Assembly: GCA_014654775.1 (NCBI GenBank)
Contig: JACVZW010000007.1
Span: forward strand, 446,580 to 510,579
Reading direction: 5' to 3'
Source: Paracoccaceae bacterium
GTDB taxonomy: Bacteria; Pseudomonadota; Alphaproteobacteria; Rhodobacterales; Rhodobacteraceae
DNA length: 64,000 nucleotides
The position numbers and the translations under genes were made by a program. The notes under the pieces are model-generated. The model worked only from the letters and a program-made list of their open reading frames with translations, ran no database searches and was not told where the DNA came from. How positions within the stretch are numbered: position 1 is the first letter of the stretch; the number at the start of each line of letters is the position of its first letter. This document shows, piece by piece, positions 12,386-21,333 of the stretch.

Positions 12386-13978
12386 TTAACGCTCGGTCAG
12401 CTTCAATTCGATGCGCCGGTTCTGCGCGCGGCCCAGCTCATCCTCGCTCGCGGCCACGGGCCGATATTCCCCGAACCCCGTCGCCGCAAGACGGTCGGGC
12501 GGAAAGCCAAGGCTCTCCTGCATATAGCGCACAACCGACAGCGCGCGGGCCTGCGACAATTCCCAATTGTCCGCAAACTCACCCAGACCCGACAGCGGCA
12601 CATTGTCCGTATGCCCGTCCACCCGGATGATCCAGTCGATCTCGGGCGGGATTTGGCCCCTGATTTCATTCAGGATTTCCACCACCCCGGCGATCTGCGC
12701 CTGTCCCTCGGGCGCCAGTTCCGCCGCCCCGGGCTGGAACAAAACCTCCGACGAAAACAGGAAGCGGTCCCCCACCACCCGCACGCCTTCGCGCCCGTCC
12801 AGAAGTTCTGACAGCTTGCCAAAGAACTCTGACCGATACCGCGCCAGATCGGCATTCTCCGCCGCCAGACGCGCCGCCTCCGCCGCCTCCAGCTCCGCCC
12901 GCCGCCGCTGCTCCGCCGCCACCTGCGCCAAGGCCGCGTTCAACTGCGTGCCCAACGCCTGCAACTCCACCTGCGCCGCCTCATCCCGCGCCGCACTCTC
13001 ATCCAGAATGGCCTGCAACTGCGCCAATTGCGACCGCAGCGCCGCGATCTGCTCGTTCAACAGCGCCACTTTTCGCTGTGCTTCCAGTGACTTGGCCTGT
13101 TCTTCGCGCAGCACCCGCTCAGCCGCGGCCAGCACCGCATCGCGCTCCGTCTGCCCCTCCACGGCCCGCGCCGCCTCCGTCTGCGCCGCCGCCAGCAGCG
13201 TCAGCGTCTCTTCCGCACGCTTCCTCTGCTCCTCCAGCGCAAGGGTCATCGCGGCCAGTTCGTCATCCGCCCCCGCCAACCGCGCCCGCAATTCCTCCAG
13301 CGCCGCCGCATCCACCAACCGCGCCGCCTCCTCGTCCGACAGCCGCGCCTCCGCCCCCTCGGCCCGGGTCCGCAGCGACGCGATCAGCGCCTCCACCGCC
13401 TCCCGCCGCGCGGCCAGCATCCGCGCCGCTTCGGCATTGGCATCCACTTCCTCCCGCGCCCGCGCCAACGCAAGTTGCAGCGCCTCCTGCTCCGAGATCA
13501 GCTTTTTCTGCGCTTCTTCAAGCTCTTGGACCGAGGCTGTCAACTCCGTCACCTGCCCCCGCGCCGCATCCCGCTCTGCCAGAAGGCTGGCCACCTGCGC
13601 CTCGAAGGACGCGATGCGCCCCTCTGCCGCCTCCAACGCCCCCTCCGCCGTGGCCAATTGCCCCGTCAGCGTGGTGATCAGCGCCGCCTGCCGCTCCCCC
13701 TCCGCCTGCGCGGCGGTCAGGGACGCGGTCAGGCTGCCCACCTCCGCCTCCAACTCTGCCGCCCGCTGCCGTTCAAGGCCCAGCGCATCGGCCAGTTGTG
13801 CGATCTGGCTGGTCAGACTGTCCAACTCGTTCGATTGGGTGGTGATCGTGTCGCGCAGCACGACCTGCATCACGGTAAAGATCGTCAGCACGAACATCAT
13901 CACCATCAACAGCGTGGTGACCGCATCCACGAAACCGGGCCAGATGATCGATGAATCGCGCCGCGACCGCAGGGCCAT
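12386..13978 (-). CDS. OmpA/MotB-like peptidoglycan-binding protein with long coiled coil
   Basis: 530 residues. A single transmembrane helix (about 14-43) holds FVDAVTTLLMVMMF, which places an acidic residue as in MotB. A very long Ala/Glu/Arg-rich coiled coil follows (about 50-385), then an OmpA-type peptidoglycan-binding domain with DGHTDNVPLSG and NWELSQARALSVVRYM. The downstream channel-like gene is its likely partner: its ATG lies only two bases from that gene's stop. The pair probably forms a proton-driven complex bound to the cell wall. Function unproven. Confidence 0.85.
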   Translation of the reverse strand: MALRSRRDSSIIWPGFVDAVTTLLMVMMFVLTIFTVMQVVLRDTITTQSNELDSLTSQIAQLADALGLERQRAAELEAEVGSLTASLTAAQAEGERQAALITTLTGQLATAEGALEAAEGRIASFEAQVASLLAERDAARGQVTELTASVQELEEAQKKLISEQEALQLALARAREEVDANAEAARMLAARREAVEALIASLRTRAEGAEARLSDEEAARLVDAAALEELRARLAGADDELAAMTLALEEQRKRAEETLTLLAAAQTEAARAVEGQTERDAVLAAAERVLREEQAKSLEAQRKVALLNEQIAALRSQLAQLQAILDESAARDEAAQVELQALGTQLNAALAQVAAEQRRRAELEAAEAARLAAENADLARYRSEFFGKLSELLDGREGVRVVGDRFLFSSEVLFQPGAAELAPEGQAQIAGVVEILNEIRGQIPPEIDWIIRVDGHTDNVPLSGLGEFADNWELSQARALSVVRYMQESLGFPPDRLAATGFGEYRPVAASEDELGRAQNRRIELKLTER

Positions 13979-13980
13979 GG

Positions 13981-15171
13981 TCAGCCCCGCCCTGCCGGAT
14001 TGCCCTGCCGCAGCCCCCGGATCGCCGCCGTCAGCGCCGCGATATCGGCCCGCAGGTCGGCCAAGGACTCTTGGCGCCCGGCCGACATTTCCTCAAGAAT
14101 CTTAAGCAGTTGCACATCGATCGACCGCAGCCGCATCCGGCTTTCCGCATCCGATCCCAGCGCCCCACCGCCCTCGCCCGACACCGCCGCGATCAGCCGC
14201 TCCTGCCCTTCGGCGATCCGTGTCAGCGCCGCCGCCATCTCGGCCCCACCGCCGCCCCCGTCGCGCCGTTCCGACAGGCGGGTGATGGCGCGGGCCAGAT
14301 CGTCGATCTTGTCCTCCACCATCACCCGCGTGATGTCGGATTGGGTATAAAGCGACTGCAGCGCATCCATCTGCGCCTGCACCTGATCCAGCACCGCCGC
14401 CATCGCCGCCGTGTCGCCGCCCTCGCTTTCGCCCGAAGACAGGCTAACGCGGGTGATCGAGGACAGCCATTCCTCCAACTCGCGGAAGAACCGGTTCTGA
14501 CCATGGCCTGCGAACAGTTCCAAAAGCCCGATCACCAGCGACCCTGCCAGACCCAGCAGCGATGAGGAAAACGCCGTCCCCATCCCGCCCAACTGGCTTT
14601 CCAGCCCCGACATCAGCTTTTCAAAGACCTGCAGACCTGTCTCCCCCTCTTGCGGGGCCAGCGACCGGATCGTGTCCACCACCGCAGGGACCGTGGTGGC
14701 AAGCCCGTAGAAGGTGCCCAGCAGGCCAAGGAAAACCAGAAGATTGGCCAGATAGCGCGTGATGTCCCGCGCCTCGTCGATCCGCGTCGCCACGGATTCA
14801 AGGATCGACCGGGACGAAGACGCCGAAATCTGCATCTTCGCGCCCCGCGACCGCAACAGCGAGGCCAAGGGCGCCAGCAGACGTGGCGGCTTGGTCGCGT
14901 CATGGCCCGGCACGTGGCGCACGAAATCCTCGATCCAGCTGACAGACTGGATCAGGATCAGCACCTGCCAGAAGCAGGTGACCACGCCCAACAGGAACAC
15001 CCCAAGAATGAACCCGTTCACCAACGGGTTTGACTGGAAGATGCCCGTCACCTGCGTGTGGATCAGCCACGCCCCGCTGCCCACCAGCACCGTGACCAGC
15101 AGCATCATCACGATCTGCCGGATCGGCTGGCTGAAGGTCGGGGACGCTTCGCCGCGCTGCTTATCCATCAA
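13981..15171 (-). CDS. MotA/TolQ/ExbB-like proton channel protein
   Basis: 396 residues. Two transmembrane helices are near the N-terminus (about 18-45 and 52-75). The conserved channel core comes later: YLANLLVFLGLLGTFYGLATTVPAV, about 135-165, and MGTAFSSSLLGLAGSLVIGLLELF, about 200-225, as in MotA/TolQ proteins. The C-terminal third is soluble and helical. It ends two bases before the OmpA/MotB-like gene starts and is transcribed first, so the two are an operon. Similar pairs are widespread in Rhodobacterales. Confidence 0.85.
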   Translation of the reverse strand: MMDKQRGEASPTFSQPIRQIVMMLLVTVLVGSGAWLIHTQVTGIFQSNPLVNGFILGVFLLGVVTCFWQVLILIQSVSWIEDFVRHVPGHDATKPPRLLAPLASLLRSRGAKMQISASSSRSILESVATRIDEARDITRYLANLLVFLGLLGTFYGLATTVPAVVDTIRSLAPQEGETGLQVFEKLMSGLESQLGGMGTAFSSSLLGLAGSLVIGLLELFAGHGQNRFFRELEEWLSSITRVSLSSGESEGGDTAAMAAVLDQVQAQMDALQSLYTQSDITRVMVEDKIDDLARAITRLSERRDGGGGGAEMAAALTRIAEGQERLIAAVSGEGGGALGSDAESRMRLRSIDVQLLKILEEMSAGRQESLADLRADIAALTAAIRGLRQGNPAGRG

Positions 15172-15241
15172 CCCTGCCCGTTCTTCGTTGCCTCGTCGCG
15201 CCAGAATAGCAGGCCGGACTCCGCTGCCAAGCCATCGCTAA

Positions 15242-15790
15242 TCAGTGTTGCGTCATCGTCACGATGTCACGCACGCGGCCCGCCAGCCAGTCCAGATCGT
15301 CATCCCCGATGCCAAGCTCGGCCAGATGCGCGGCGGTGGACCAGAGGTAATCGCGGTTCGGCCCCCGTCCGCCCGTGGCCCGCGCGATGATCTGCGCCTG
15401 TTCCTCCAGCGGCAGCCCGCCGCAATACTGCACATGATGGGGGTCGATCACATAGGCCAGCGCCACCACGTCCCGCCCGTCTGACAGCTGCACGGGCAGC
15501 GTCATCTCCAGATAGGCCGACGACACCAACTCCCGCTCGCGCAGCGCGGCCACGGTCGCCGCCTCTGCCCCCGGGTCCACCCGAAAGGCCACGCCATCGC
15601 AATGCGCCCCCGCCGCCCGGTCCAGCGCCAGCACCAGACCCGGCGCTGCCACGCTGCCGCGATGGTGGATCGACCGCATGCAGAAGGACCGATGCCACCC
15701 GTCCAGCCGCGCCACGGCGCGTTCGGCCACCGGAAAACCCGGATCCCAGATCAGCGATCCATAGCCGAAGACCCAAAGCGCATCCGCCAT
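15242..15790 (-). CDS. gamma-glutamylcyclotransferase, ChaC type
   Basis: 182 residues from the ATG at 15788-15790, which follows GGGGAGGG. The N-terminal VFGYGSLIWDPGF is the substrate-loop signature of ChaC proteins, which release 5-oxoproline from glutathione. The general acid-base glutamate is expected in RERELVSSAYLEMTLPV. Length fits the family. It may share its upstream region with the divergent DUF2125 gene 64 bases away. Confidence 0.88.
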   Translation of the reverse strand: MADALWVFGYGSLIWDPGFPVAERAVARLDGWHRSFCMRSIHHRGSVAAPGLVLALDRAAGAHCDGVAFRVDPGAEAATVAALRERELVSSAYLEMTLPVQLSDGRDVVALAYVIDPHHVQYCGGLPLEEQAQIIARATGGRGPNRDYLWSTAAHLAELGIGDDDLDWLAGRVRDIVTMTQH

Positions 15791-15854
15791 CCGACTGGCC
15801 CTCCCCTGCGCCCCCCTGTAAACAGCAGGCCGCAAGCGAAGGAAAGGGTTGAAG

Positions 15855-16844
15855 ATGCGGGCACTTCTCGTCGTCGTCCTTGTCGTCTCGGGGCTCTGGG
15901 CCGGATATTGGTATCTGGGCTCGCAGGCCATGGAACGGGGCGTGACAGGATGGTTCACGGCGCAGGAAAGCGGCCCGCTGCAGGCGGAACATCAGGGGAT
16001 CACCGTCGCGGGCTTTCCCAACCGCTTCGACCTGACGGTGACCGAACCGCGCCTTGCCGACCCGGCGGCGGGCCTCGGCTGGCAGGCCCCCTTCGCGCAG
16101 GTCTTCATGATGACGTGGAAGCCGTGGCACATCATCGCCACCCTGCCGAATGAACAGACCCTGTCCCTGCCGGGGCAGGAGGTGGCGCTGACCTCGGCCA
16201 GCTTTCAGGCCAGCGCCGTCCTCGTCCCCGGCACCGACCTGAAGCTGGACCGCAGCGCGCTGGCCGCGGACACACTCACCCTCACCTCCAGCGCGGGCTG
16301 GGACGTTGCGGCGGCCACCCTGCGCCTCGGCCAGCGCCGCGCGCCGGACCGGGCCACCGCGCAGGAAGTGGCGCTGGAACTGACCACCCTCTCGCCCCCT
16401 GCCGCCATGGCCGCCAGCCTCGCCGCAGCCGATCTGCCGGAACGCATCGACCTTCTCCGCATCGACGGCGTCCTCGGCCTCTCCGCCCCCCTTGACCGCC
16501 ATCTTGGCCAGACCGCCCCCGCTCTGCAGGACATCACCCTGCGCGAAGGCCTGATCCGCTGGGGCGATCTGGTCCTCTCTGCCTCAGGCAGCTTGACCCC
16601 TGCCACGGATGGCACCCCAGAAGGCCGCATCGACCTGCGGGTGGAAAACTGGCGCAAACTCGTGCCGCTTTTCCTTGCCGCAGGCGTGATCCAGCCCACG
16701 CAATCCGACGCAGTCACCCGCGCGCTGGAACTTTTGGCGCAGCAGGGCGGCAATCCCGAGGTGCTGCCCCTGCCCCTCACCTTTCAGCAGGGATGGATGA
16801 GCCTTGGCCCCCTGCCCCTCGGCCCCGCACCGCAGATCTTCTAG
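15855..16844 (+). CDS. DUF2125 domain-containing protein
   Basis: 329 residues. The ATG at 15855 is preceded by GGAAAGG at good distance; a TTG two codons earlier is less likely. One N-terminal transmembrane helix or uncleaved signal (ALLVVVLVVSGLWAGYWYLG) is followed by a beta-rich periplasmic region with GITVAGFPNRFDLTVTEP, typical of DUF2125 proteins of alphaproteobacteria. Role unknown. Its TAG stop overlaps the TAG stop of the convergent extensin-like gene in the palindrome CTAG (16841-16844). Confidence 0.82.
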   Translation: MRALLVVVLVVSGLWAGYWYLGSQAMERGVTGWFTAQESGPLQAEHQGITVAGFPNRFDLTVTEPRLADPAAGLGWQAPFAQVFMMTWKPWHIIATLPNEQTLSLPGQEVALTSASFQASAVLVPGTDLKLDRSALAADTLTLTSSAGWDVAAATLRLGQRRAPDRATAQEVALELTTLSPPAAMAASLAAADLPERIDLLRIDGVLGLSAPLDRHLGQTAPALQDITLREGLIRWGDLVLSASGSLTPATDGTPEGRIDLRVENWRKLVPLFLAAGVIQPTQSDAVTRALELLAQQGGNPEVLPLPLTFQQGWMSLGPLPLGPAPQIF

Positions 16845-17779
16845 CGGCAATAGGGCCCGCTGCGGTGGCTTGCCGTGTCGAAATGCAGATGGTCCTCGTG
16901 ATAGCCATCCGATCCGGGGCCCAGTGTGGTGCCGAAGATGCCGCAGGCCGCGCGATGGGCGCGGCGCATCTGGCGGTTATAGTCGTTTGACACGCTCAAT
17001 TCCCGCCCGTTCGACAGGATGAACCCAGAGATGTCGATGGCCTTGCCCCGGCCATGTTCGCTGATCTTCGCGCCCCGGATGTTGTTGCGCGGTCGGCAGA
17101 TGTAGCTTGCCGCGACGCGCAACTCCACCACCTCCTGCCGCCCGAAAGCGGGGCGCACCCCCTCGTCAATCCACGCCTTCAGGGCACGGGCAGTATTGCA
17201 GTCTATGGTGGCGGGCGTGGTCAGGCGGATGCCATCGACCATCGTCACGCGCACCGGCTCCTCCACCCCGCAGCCACGCACATTGGACGTGATCCGCGCC
17301 AGTTCCTCGCCCCGGATCGCGCGATCTCCGCAGACGAAGCCATCGCCCGACGCCCCCCGCTCTGCCCGTTCCTCCCGGTCGCGCCGCCCGAACAGCCCGC
17401 CGAACAGGCCCCCGCGCCGTTCCGGCTCCACAACAGGGGCAGGGGCCGAGGCAGCCAGCGCCACGCTGCGACCCAGCCCTTCCGGGCGCGGCAGGGGCCG
17501 CAGCACGGGCACCCCGGCCAGCAGCGCCGAAGGCTGCGGTGGCAGCGCCTGAGTCATCGGGGCTTCGGTCACAACAGGGGCTGCCGCCACCGCCCCCCAA
17601 GGGCGCGGACGCGGGCGCAGCGAGGTAAATCCCCCGGTCACGGGCGTGGCCGCCGCCACAGGCGCAGCTTCGGAACCGGGGCGCGGCATTGGCCGGGGCG
17701 ATGTCGCCATCTCCTGCGCCGCCGCCGCCCCTGCCATCAGGCAGACCAGCAGGCCGAGCGCGGCGACCGCCCCCCGCAT
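16841..17779 (-). CDS. exported extensin-like family protein (LAS-type peptidase fold)
   Basis: 312 residues: signal peptide (1-21), a proline/alanine-rich low-complexity region up to about 125, then a C-terminal extensin-like domain. That domain holds SEHGRGKAID and HEDHLHFD, which match the S-x-H-x-x-G-x-A-x-D and H-x-H zinc ligands of LAS/VanY-type peptidases, plus several cysteines likely in disulfides. A cell-wall role is inferred. The ATG follows the tyrC stop with no gap. Confidence 0.82.
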   Translation of the reverse strand: MRGAVAALGLLVCLMAGAAAAQEMATSPRPMPRPGSEAAPVAAATPVTGGFTSLRPRPRPWGAVAAAPVVTEAPMTQALPPQPSALLAGVPVLRPLPRPEGLGRSVALAASAPAPVVEPERRGGLFGGLFGRRDREERAERGASGDGFVCGDRAIRGEELARITSNVRGCGVEEPVRVTMVDGIRLTTPATIDCNTARALKAWIDEGVRPAFGRQEVVELRVAASYICRPRNNIRGAKISEHGRGKAIDISGFILSNGRELSVSNDYNRQMRRAHRAACGIFGTTLGPGSDGYHEDHLHFDTASHRSGPYCR

Positions 17780-18709
17780 TCAGCCGCCCTTCGGCGCGGC
17801 CAGCGCCACGCGCCCGAAATCGGGCGCCGCCGTATCCTGCCCCGCCTCGATGATCCCGCGCCGGATGGCGCGCGTGCGGGTGAAATAGGCATGCAGATGT
17901 TCCCCGTCGCCCAGCCGGATCGCCCGCTGCAGCGCGAACAACTCTTCGGTAAAGCGGCCAAGGATCTCCAGCGTCGCCTCCTTGTTGGTCAGGAACACGT
18001 CCCGCCACATCGTGGGGTCCGATGCTGCGATCCGGGTGAAATCCCGGAACCCCGCAGCGGAATAGTTGATCACCTCACTGTCCGTCACCCGGCTCAGGTC
18101 ATCGGCGACGCCCACCATCGTATAGGCAATCAGGTGCGGGGTGTGAGAGGTCACCGCCAGCACAAGGTCGTGATGGGCGGCATCCATCTCATCCACCTTG
18201 GCCCCGAACCCTTCGCACAACGCGCGCAGCCGCGCCACGGCGGCCCCCTCCGCCCCTTCGGGCGTCAGCAGCCACCAGCGGTTTTCGAACAGCGTGGCAA
18301 AGCCGGAATGCGGCCCGGAATGTTCCGTCCCCGCGATGGGGTGGCCCGCGATGAAATGCACCCCATGCGGCATGTGCGGGGCCACGGCGGCGATGACCGC
18401 CTGCTTCACCGACCCCACATCCGTGACCGTCGCGCCGGGCGCCAGATGCGGCCCGATCTCTTCGGCAATTTCGCCCATCGCGCCCACGGGCACGGCCAAC
18501 ACCACCAGATCAGCCCCCGCCACGGCCTTGGCCGCCGAGGGTTCCACCCGGTCGCAGAACCCAATCTCCAGCGCCGCCGCCCGCGTCTCGGCCGACCGGG
18601 CATAGCCCACGATCTCGCCCGCCAGACCCTTGGCCTTCATCGCATGCGCCATGGACGAGGCGATCAGCCCCAGCCCGATCAGCGCCACGCGGTCATAGAT
18701 CACCGCCAT
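17780..18709 (-). CDS. tyrC: prephenate/arogenate dehydrogenase
   Basis: 309 residues. NAD(P)-dependent oxidative decarboxylation of prephenate or arogenate in tyrosine synthesis. The Rossmann motif VALIGLGLIASSMAHAM is at the N-terminus, and VTDVGSVKQAV, HPIAGTEHSG and the active-site SHTPHLIAYTM follow. The ATG at 18707-18709 shares its A with the hisC stop (TGATG); a GTG one codon upstream is possible. No ACT or chorismate-mutase domain is fused. Confidence 0.93.
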   Translation of the reverse strand: MAVIYDRVALIGLGLIASSMAHAMKAKGLAGEIVGYARSAETRAAALEIGFCDRVEPSAAKAVAGADLVVLAVPVGAMGEIAEEIGPHLAPGATVTDVGSVKQAVIAAVAPHMPHGVHFIAGHPIAGTEHSGPHSGFATLFENRWWLLTPEGAEGAAVARLRALCEGFGAKVDEMDAAHHDLVLAVTSHTPHLIAYTMVGVADDLSRVTDSEVINYSAAGFRDFTRIAASDPTMWRDVFLTNKEATLEILGRFTEELFALQRAIRLGDGEHLHAYFTRTRAIRRGIIEAGQDTAAPDFGRVALAAPKGG

Positions 18710-19794
18710 CACTTCACGCCCTTGAACTGCGCCACGGCATGGGCCACCCGCCGACAGGACGCCTCATCCCCCACGGTGATCCGCAGGCAATGCGGCAGCT
18801 TGTATCCTGCCACCCGCCGCACGATCAGCCCCTGCTGCTGAAGGAAGGCATCGCAGGCCATCGCCTCTTCCTCGCTCGCGAACCGGGCCAGCACGAAATT
18901 GGCCATCGACGTGTCCGACGGCACCCCCAATTCAGCCAGCGCGACCGAAAGCCAATGCCGCATCCGCGCATTCTCGGCCCGGCAGCGATTGACGAAATCC
19001 TGATCCCGAACCGCCGCTTCCGCCGCCTCCAACTGGGTGGAGGACAGGTTGAACGGCCCCCGGATGCGGTTCAGCACATCGACGATCGCGCGGGGCCCAT
19101 AGCCCCAGCCGATCCGCAGCCCGCCCAGACCGTAGATCTTGGAAAAGGTCCGCGTCATGAACACGTTGGACCGCGCCTCAAGGATCGCAAGCCCGCCGTC
19201 ATAGCCTTCGACATATTCGGCATAGGCCCCGTCCAGCACCAGAATGGCCTGACGGGGCAGCCCATCCGCCAGCCGCGCGATCTCGGCGTTGGAAATCATC
19301 GTGCCGGTCGGATTGTTCGGATTGGCGATGAACACGATCTTCGTGCGTCGATTGCAGGCGGCAAGGATCGCATCCACATCCGTGGTCCGCTCGCGCTCAC
19401 GCACCTCGACCGGAGTCGCACCGACGGCCAGCGCGGAAATGCGATACATCAGGAACCCGTGCTCGGTGAACACGACCTCATCCTTCGGCCCGGCATAGGC
19501 CTGGCACAGAAAGGTGATGATCTCGTCCGACCCCACGCCGCAGATCACGCGCCCCGCATCCAGACCGTGCACCTCGGCAATCGCCTCGCGCAAGGACGCA
19601 TGGTCGGTCGATGGATAGCGGTGCAGCGTGTGCACGCTCCGCTGGAACGCCTCCTTCGCGCGGTCCGACGGGCCGAAGGGATTCTCGTTCGACGACAGCT
19701 TGACCACATTGGTCATGCCCGCGACATGCGCCTTCCCGCCCTCGTAAAGGGCGATGTCAAGGATACCGGGCTGCGGTCGTATGGCGTCGGTCAT
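18709..19794 (-). CDS. hisC: histidinol-phosphate aminotransferase
   Basis: 361 residues, PLP-dependent class I/II aminotransferase. It shows [10 protein letters not shown] near the N-terminus, NPNNPTGT, the PLP lysine in [18 protein letters not shown] and the C-terminal arginine segment LRITVGDE. Its place directly before tyrC, with overlapping stop and start, suggests it may also act on aromatic substrates, as some HisC proteins do in tyrosine/phenylalanine synthesis. Confidence 0.93.
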   Translation of the reverse strand: MTDAIRPQPGILDIALYEGGKAHVAGMTNVVKLSSNENPFGPSDRAKEAFQRSVHTLHRYPSTDHASLREAIAEVHGLDAGRVICGVGSDEIITFLCQAYAGPKDEVVFTEHGFLMYRISALAVGATPVEVRERERTTDVDAILAACNRRTKIVFIANPNNPTGTMISNAEIARLADGLPRQAILVLDGAYAEYVEGYDGGLAILEARSNVFMTRTFSKIYGLGGLRIGWGYGPRAIVDVLNRIRGPFNLSSTQLEAAEAAVRDQDFVNRCRAENARMRHWLSVALAELGVPSDTSMANFVLARFASEEEAMACDAFLQQQGLIVRRVAGYKLPHCLRITVGDEASCRRVAHAVAQFKGVK

Positions 19795-19872
19795 GTCGGC
19801 AAGATTCCCCCGTTCCTGCGGGGTTCTAGCTTTGCACGGGGGGCAAGGCCAGACGGTTTATCGCCGCCCCCC

Positions 19873-20403
19873 TCACTTCGCAGACCGGACTTGCAGCCAA
19901 TCCATCAGCGCCATCAGCACGCCCGAGACGACGAAACTCATATGGATCACGGTCAGCCAGAACAGATGCCCCTCATCCGGTGGGGGCGTCGTCGGGTCCC
20001 CGATCTCCATGAACCGCTTCAGCAGGTGGATGGCCGAAATCGCCACGATCGACGCGATCAGCTTCATCTTCAGCCCGCCGAAATCCACCTTGCCCATCCA
20101 GCCGGGCCGATCCGCGCCCGGATCGAAGTCGAATTTCGACACGAAACTCTCATAGCCCGAGAACATCACGATCAGCAGAAGGTTCGCCGCCAGCGTCAGG
20201 TCGATCAGTGTGAGAACGACAAGGATCGTCTTCTCCGGGCTGAGGGTCAGCATCTGCGGCACGTAATAGACCAGCTCACGAAAGAAGATGACCAACAGCA
20301 TCAACAGCGCCACGGTCAGGCCCAGATACATCGGGGCCATCAGCCAGCGGCTGGCAAAAAGGCCGCGCTCCAGAACCGATTCTGCCGTCTGCCGTTCCGC
20401 CAT
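19873..20403 (-). CDS. UPF0114 (YqhA/TIGR00645) inner-membrane protein
   Basis: 176 residues from the ATG at 20401-20403, which has GGAGG at proper spacing. Four transmembrane helices are visible (about 17-42, 58-85, 112-130, 146-168). ESVLERGLFASRWLMAPMYLGL and SGYESFVSK are hallmarks of the UPF0114 family, whose function is not established. It lies downstream of rpsD but behind that gene's terminator. Confidence 0.88.
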   Translation of the reverse strand: MAERQTAESVLERGLFASRWLMAPMYLGLTVALLMLLVIFFRELVYYVPQMLTLSPEKTILVVLTLIDLTLAANLLLIVMFSGYESFVSKFDFDPGADRPGWMGKVDFGGLKMKLIASIVAISAIHLLKRFMEIGDPTTPPPDEGHLFWLTVIHMSFVVSGVLMALMDWLQVRSAK

Positions 20404-20452
20404 GTCCGCCTCCGTTTGCAGCGAAACTGTCACGCCGCCTCCGAAAAGCAAG

Positions 20453-20476
20453 AGGCCCGCCACAAAGGGCGGGCCT
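20453..20476 (-). terminator. intrinsic terminator of rpsD
   Basis: AGGCCCGCC (20453-20461) and GGCGGGCCT (20468-20476) form a nine-pair stem around a six-base loop, 23 bases after the rpsD stop. On the minus strand the hairpin is followed by CTTGCTTTT. Confidence 0.85.
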
Positions 20477-20499
20477 CCATCCACGCCTTGGCGCGGAAA

Positions 20500-21120
20500 T
20501 CAGTTCTTCGCGTAGTATTCGACGACGAGGTTCGGTTCCATCTGCACCGGATAGGGCACATCGCCCAGACCCGGGGTGCGGACGAACTTTGCGACCATCT
20601 TGGAATGGTCGACCTCAAGGTAATCCGGAACGTCGCGCTCGGTCAGGGCGACGGCTTCCAGAACCAGCGCCATCTGCTTGGACTTCTGGCGCACTTCGAC
20701 GATATCGCCTTCCTTGACGCGGTACGAGGCGATGTTCACACGCTTGCCGTTCACGGTCACGTGGCCATGGTTCACGAACTGGCGGGCGGCAAAGATCGTC
20801 GGCACGAACTTGGCGCGGTAGACGACCGCATCCAGACGACGCTCCAGGAGGCCGATCAGCATCTCGCCGGTGTCGCCCTTCACCCGTTCAGCATCCGCAT
20901 AGATCTTGCGGAACTGCTTTTCGGTCAGGTCGCCGTAATAACCCTTCAGCTTCTGCTTGGCGCGCAGCTGCGTGCCGAAGTCCGACAGCTTGTTCTTGCG
21001 GCGCTGGCCGTGCTGGCCGGGGCCGTATTCGCGCTTGTTCACCGGGGATTTCGGACGGCCCCAGATGTTCTCGCCCATGCGGCGGTCGATCTTGTACTTG
21101 GCAGAGGTGCGTTTCGTCAC
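20500..21120 (-). CDS. rpsD: 30S ribosomal protein S4
   Basis: 206 residues. Primary 16S-binding protein of the small subunit. The frame is open upstream, but the GTG at 21118-21120, with AAGGAGAT at good distance, gives the family start [23 protein letters not shown]. The S4 RNA-binding domain is seen at [34 protein letters not shown]. It stands alone, with its own leader and terminator, as is common in this order. Confidence 0.97.
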   Translation of the reverse strand: MTKRTSAKYKIDRRMGENIWGRPKSPVNKREYGPGQHGQRRKNKLSDFGTQLRAKQKLKGYYGDLTEKQFRKIYADAERVKGDTGEMLIGLLERRLDAVVYRAKFVPTIFAARQFVNHGHVTVNGKRVNIASYRVKEGDIVEVRQKSKQMALVLEAVALTERDVPDYLEVDHSKMVAKFVRTPGLGDVPYPVQMEPNLVVEYYAKN

Positions 21121-21155
21121 CGCTGATCTCCTTCGATTGTTCGGCTTTCGGCTTT

Positions 21156-21182
21156 CCCGAAAACCGGTTCCCACTTTTCGGG
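21156..21182. repeat. 27-bp dispersed palindrome in the rpsD leader
   Basis: CCCGAAAA (21156-21163) and TTTTCGGG (21175-21182) flank an 11-base centre. This matches my memory of a palindrome scattered through intergenic DNA of many alphaproteobacteria. Here it lies between the rpsD promoter and its ribosome site and would form a hairpin in the leader RNA. Confidence 0.6.
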
Positions 21183-21263
21183 CCTCAGCCCGCCGAAGGG
21201 CGTTGTCCTTTGGCCCTTTCGGGCCCGACAGGCATCCCCTTGCGGGGTCCACCAACACCAATG

Positions 21264-21288
21264 AAAAACCCCGGCGCAGAACGCCGGG
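21264..21288 (-). terminator. intrinsic terminator after the Hint-domain gene
   Basis: CCCGGCG (21270-21276) and CGCCGGG (21282-21288) form a seven-pair stem with a five-base loop. On the minus strand it is followed by TTTTT (21264-21268). It lies 46 bases after the Hint gene stop and, oddly, directly downstream of the best promoter for rpsD. Confidence 0.82.
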
Positions 21289-21297
21289 ATCGGGGGG

Positions 21298-21325
21298 CTT
21301 ATACATCCCGTCATCGCAGAGTCAA
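21298..21325 (-). promoter_or_regulatory. rpsD: strong sigma-70 promoter upstream of rpsD
   Basis: On the minus strand TTGACT (21320-21325) and TATAAG (21298-21303) are 16 bases apart, the best such match in this part of the window. Transcription would start near 21291, about 170 bases before the rpsD GTG, and would pass at once through the Hint-gene terminator hairpin. The leader also contains the compact hairpins CCCC-GCAA-GGGG and GGCCC-GAAA-GGGCC. Confidence 0.6.
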
Positions 21326-21333
21326 CAGCCGCC

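Noticed and set aside
12386-15171. MotA-like plus OmpA/MotB-like pair read as a Zorya (ZorAB) defence system
   Set aside because: No zorC, zorD or zorE gene follows, and neighbours are housekeeping genes; such pairs are common outside defence loci.
15172-15241. tRNA or small RNA genes in short gaps across the window
   Set aside because: No T-loop (GGTTCGANTCC) or cloverleaf pattern was found here or in the other gaps I read.
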